NCBI GenBank assembly: GCA_031292235.1
Contig: JARLHM010000083.1
Span: 1 to 35,261, forward strand
Length of the DNA: 35,261 bases
From: Syntrophaceae bacterium
GTDB taxonomy: Bacteria; Desulfobacterota; Desulfomonilia; Desulfomonilales; Desulfomonilaceae
Reading direction: 5' to 3'
This document shows, one piece after another, positions 35,090 through 35,261 of this stretch. Positions within the stretch are counted from its first letter, which is position 1. Every line of letters starts with the position of its first letter. Made by a program: the position numbers and the translations under genes. The notes under the pieces were generated by a model, which worked only from the letters and a program-made list of their open reading frames with translations, did not search any database and had not been told where the DNA came from.

Positions 35090-35261
35090 ATGATGGATCG
35101 TGAAGGCATGGCAGCGCCGAATTTTAGTCTCCGAAAAGAAGACGGAGCATCCGCTTATAGTTTCATGGGGTTTTTGATCCTAGGAATTATTGCCATAGTC
35201 ATAGTATTCTTTTTCCCTTGGGGACAAATGTTAAAAGGTGGGCAAAACCCTGAATTGGTAG
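35090..35261 (+). CDS. Unrecognised membrane protein, 3' end cut by window edge
   Basis: The ATG at 35090 has AAGGAG eight bases upstream. The first 57 codons read MMDREGMAAPNFSLRKEDGASAY, then one hydrophobic segment SFMGFLILGIIAIVIVFFFPW (about residues 25-45), then GQMLKGGQNPELV to the edge. A basic-acidic cytoplasmic tail of about 24 residues precedes the span, so a single-pass or N-terminally anchored inner-membrane protein is likely, with the rest outside. I do not recognise the family. It has a long, palindrome-bearing leader and a good promoter. Confidence 0.65.
   Translation, partial: MMDREGMAAPNFSLRKEDGASAYSFMGFLILGIIAIVIVFFFPWGQMLKGGQNPELV

Overview
This window looks like a chromosomal housekeeping region from a moderate-GC Gram-negative bacterium. 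It is most likely a Desulfobacterota member (former Deltaproteobacteria, Syntrophobacterales/Desulfomonile-like). The inference rests on three things: an F-type ATP synthase cluster that starts with paired b'/b subunits and lacks a and c, a bactofilin gene directly upstream of it, and a stand-alone ADP-forming acyl-CoA synthetase beta subunit. No 16S or other phylogenetic marker search was possible, so the lineage is an inference. I saw no insertion sequence, prophage, CRISPR array or clear island. 

Layout. 1-5.9 kb is loosely packed. It holds the 3' part of queA, a convergent acyl-CoA synthetase (ADP-forming) beta gene with a good promoter, an unrecognised basic protein, prmC directly abutting an unrecognised cysteine-rich protein with a Rossmann-like start, and a TPR protein. 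Intergenic stretches here are long (about 440-530 bp) and hold several strong dyads and hairpins. 5.9-9.5 kb on the minus strand is pepQ/pepP-like peptidase, efp, and a large unrecognised acidic protein just after efp. 9.6-22 kb is a minus-strand run of growth genes, mreB-mreC-mreD-mrdA-rodA-bactofilin, followed by atpF'-atpF-atpH-atpA-atpG-atpD-atpC, which ends at a strong intrinsic terminator. 

22.2-31.4 kb on the plus strand is a PpiD-type periplasmic folding factor, tRNA-Gly(CCC) with its own promoter and terminator, and the classic rimP-nusA-ylxR(rnpM)-infB-ylxP-rbfA-nrnA translation/transcription operon, which lacks the common truB-rpsO-pnp tail. lon follows on the minus strand with a readable sigma70 promoter, then a HAD-family hydrolase. 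The right edge holds a divergent promoter region with two palindromes and the first 57 codons of a small membrane protein. 

Functionally, the core of the window groups cell elongation (Rod complex, bactofilin), energy conversion (F1 plus stator) and ribosome maturation/translation initiation. Start codons were revised from the longest reading frame where ribosome-binding sites, promoters or gene overlaps argued for it (bactofilin, mrdA, atpF', ppiD, nusA, TPR gene, infB). No clearly novel system was found. The best candidates for a second look are the 4476-5108 cysteine protein, the efp-linked 577-residue protein, the structured 3.2-3.5 kb intergenic region and the operator-like region at 34.86-35.09 kb.
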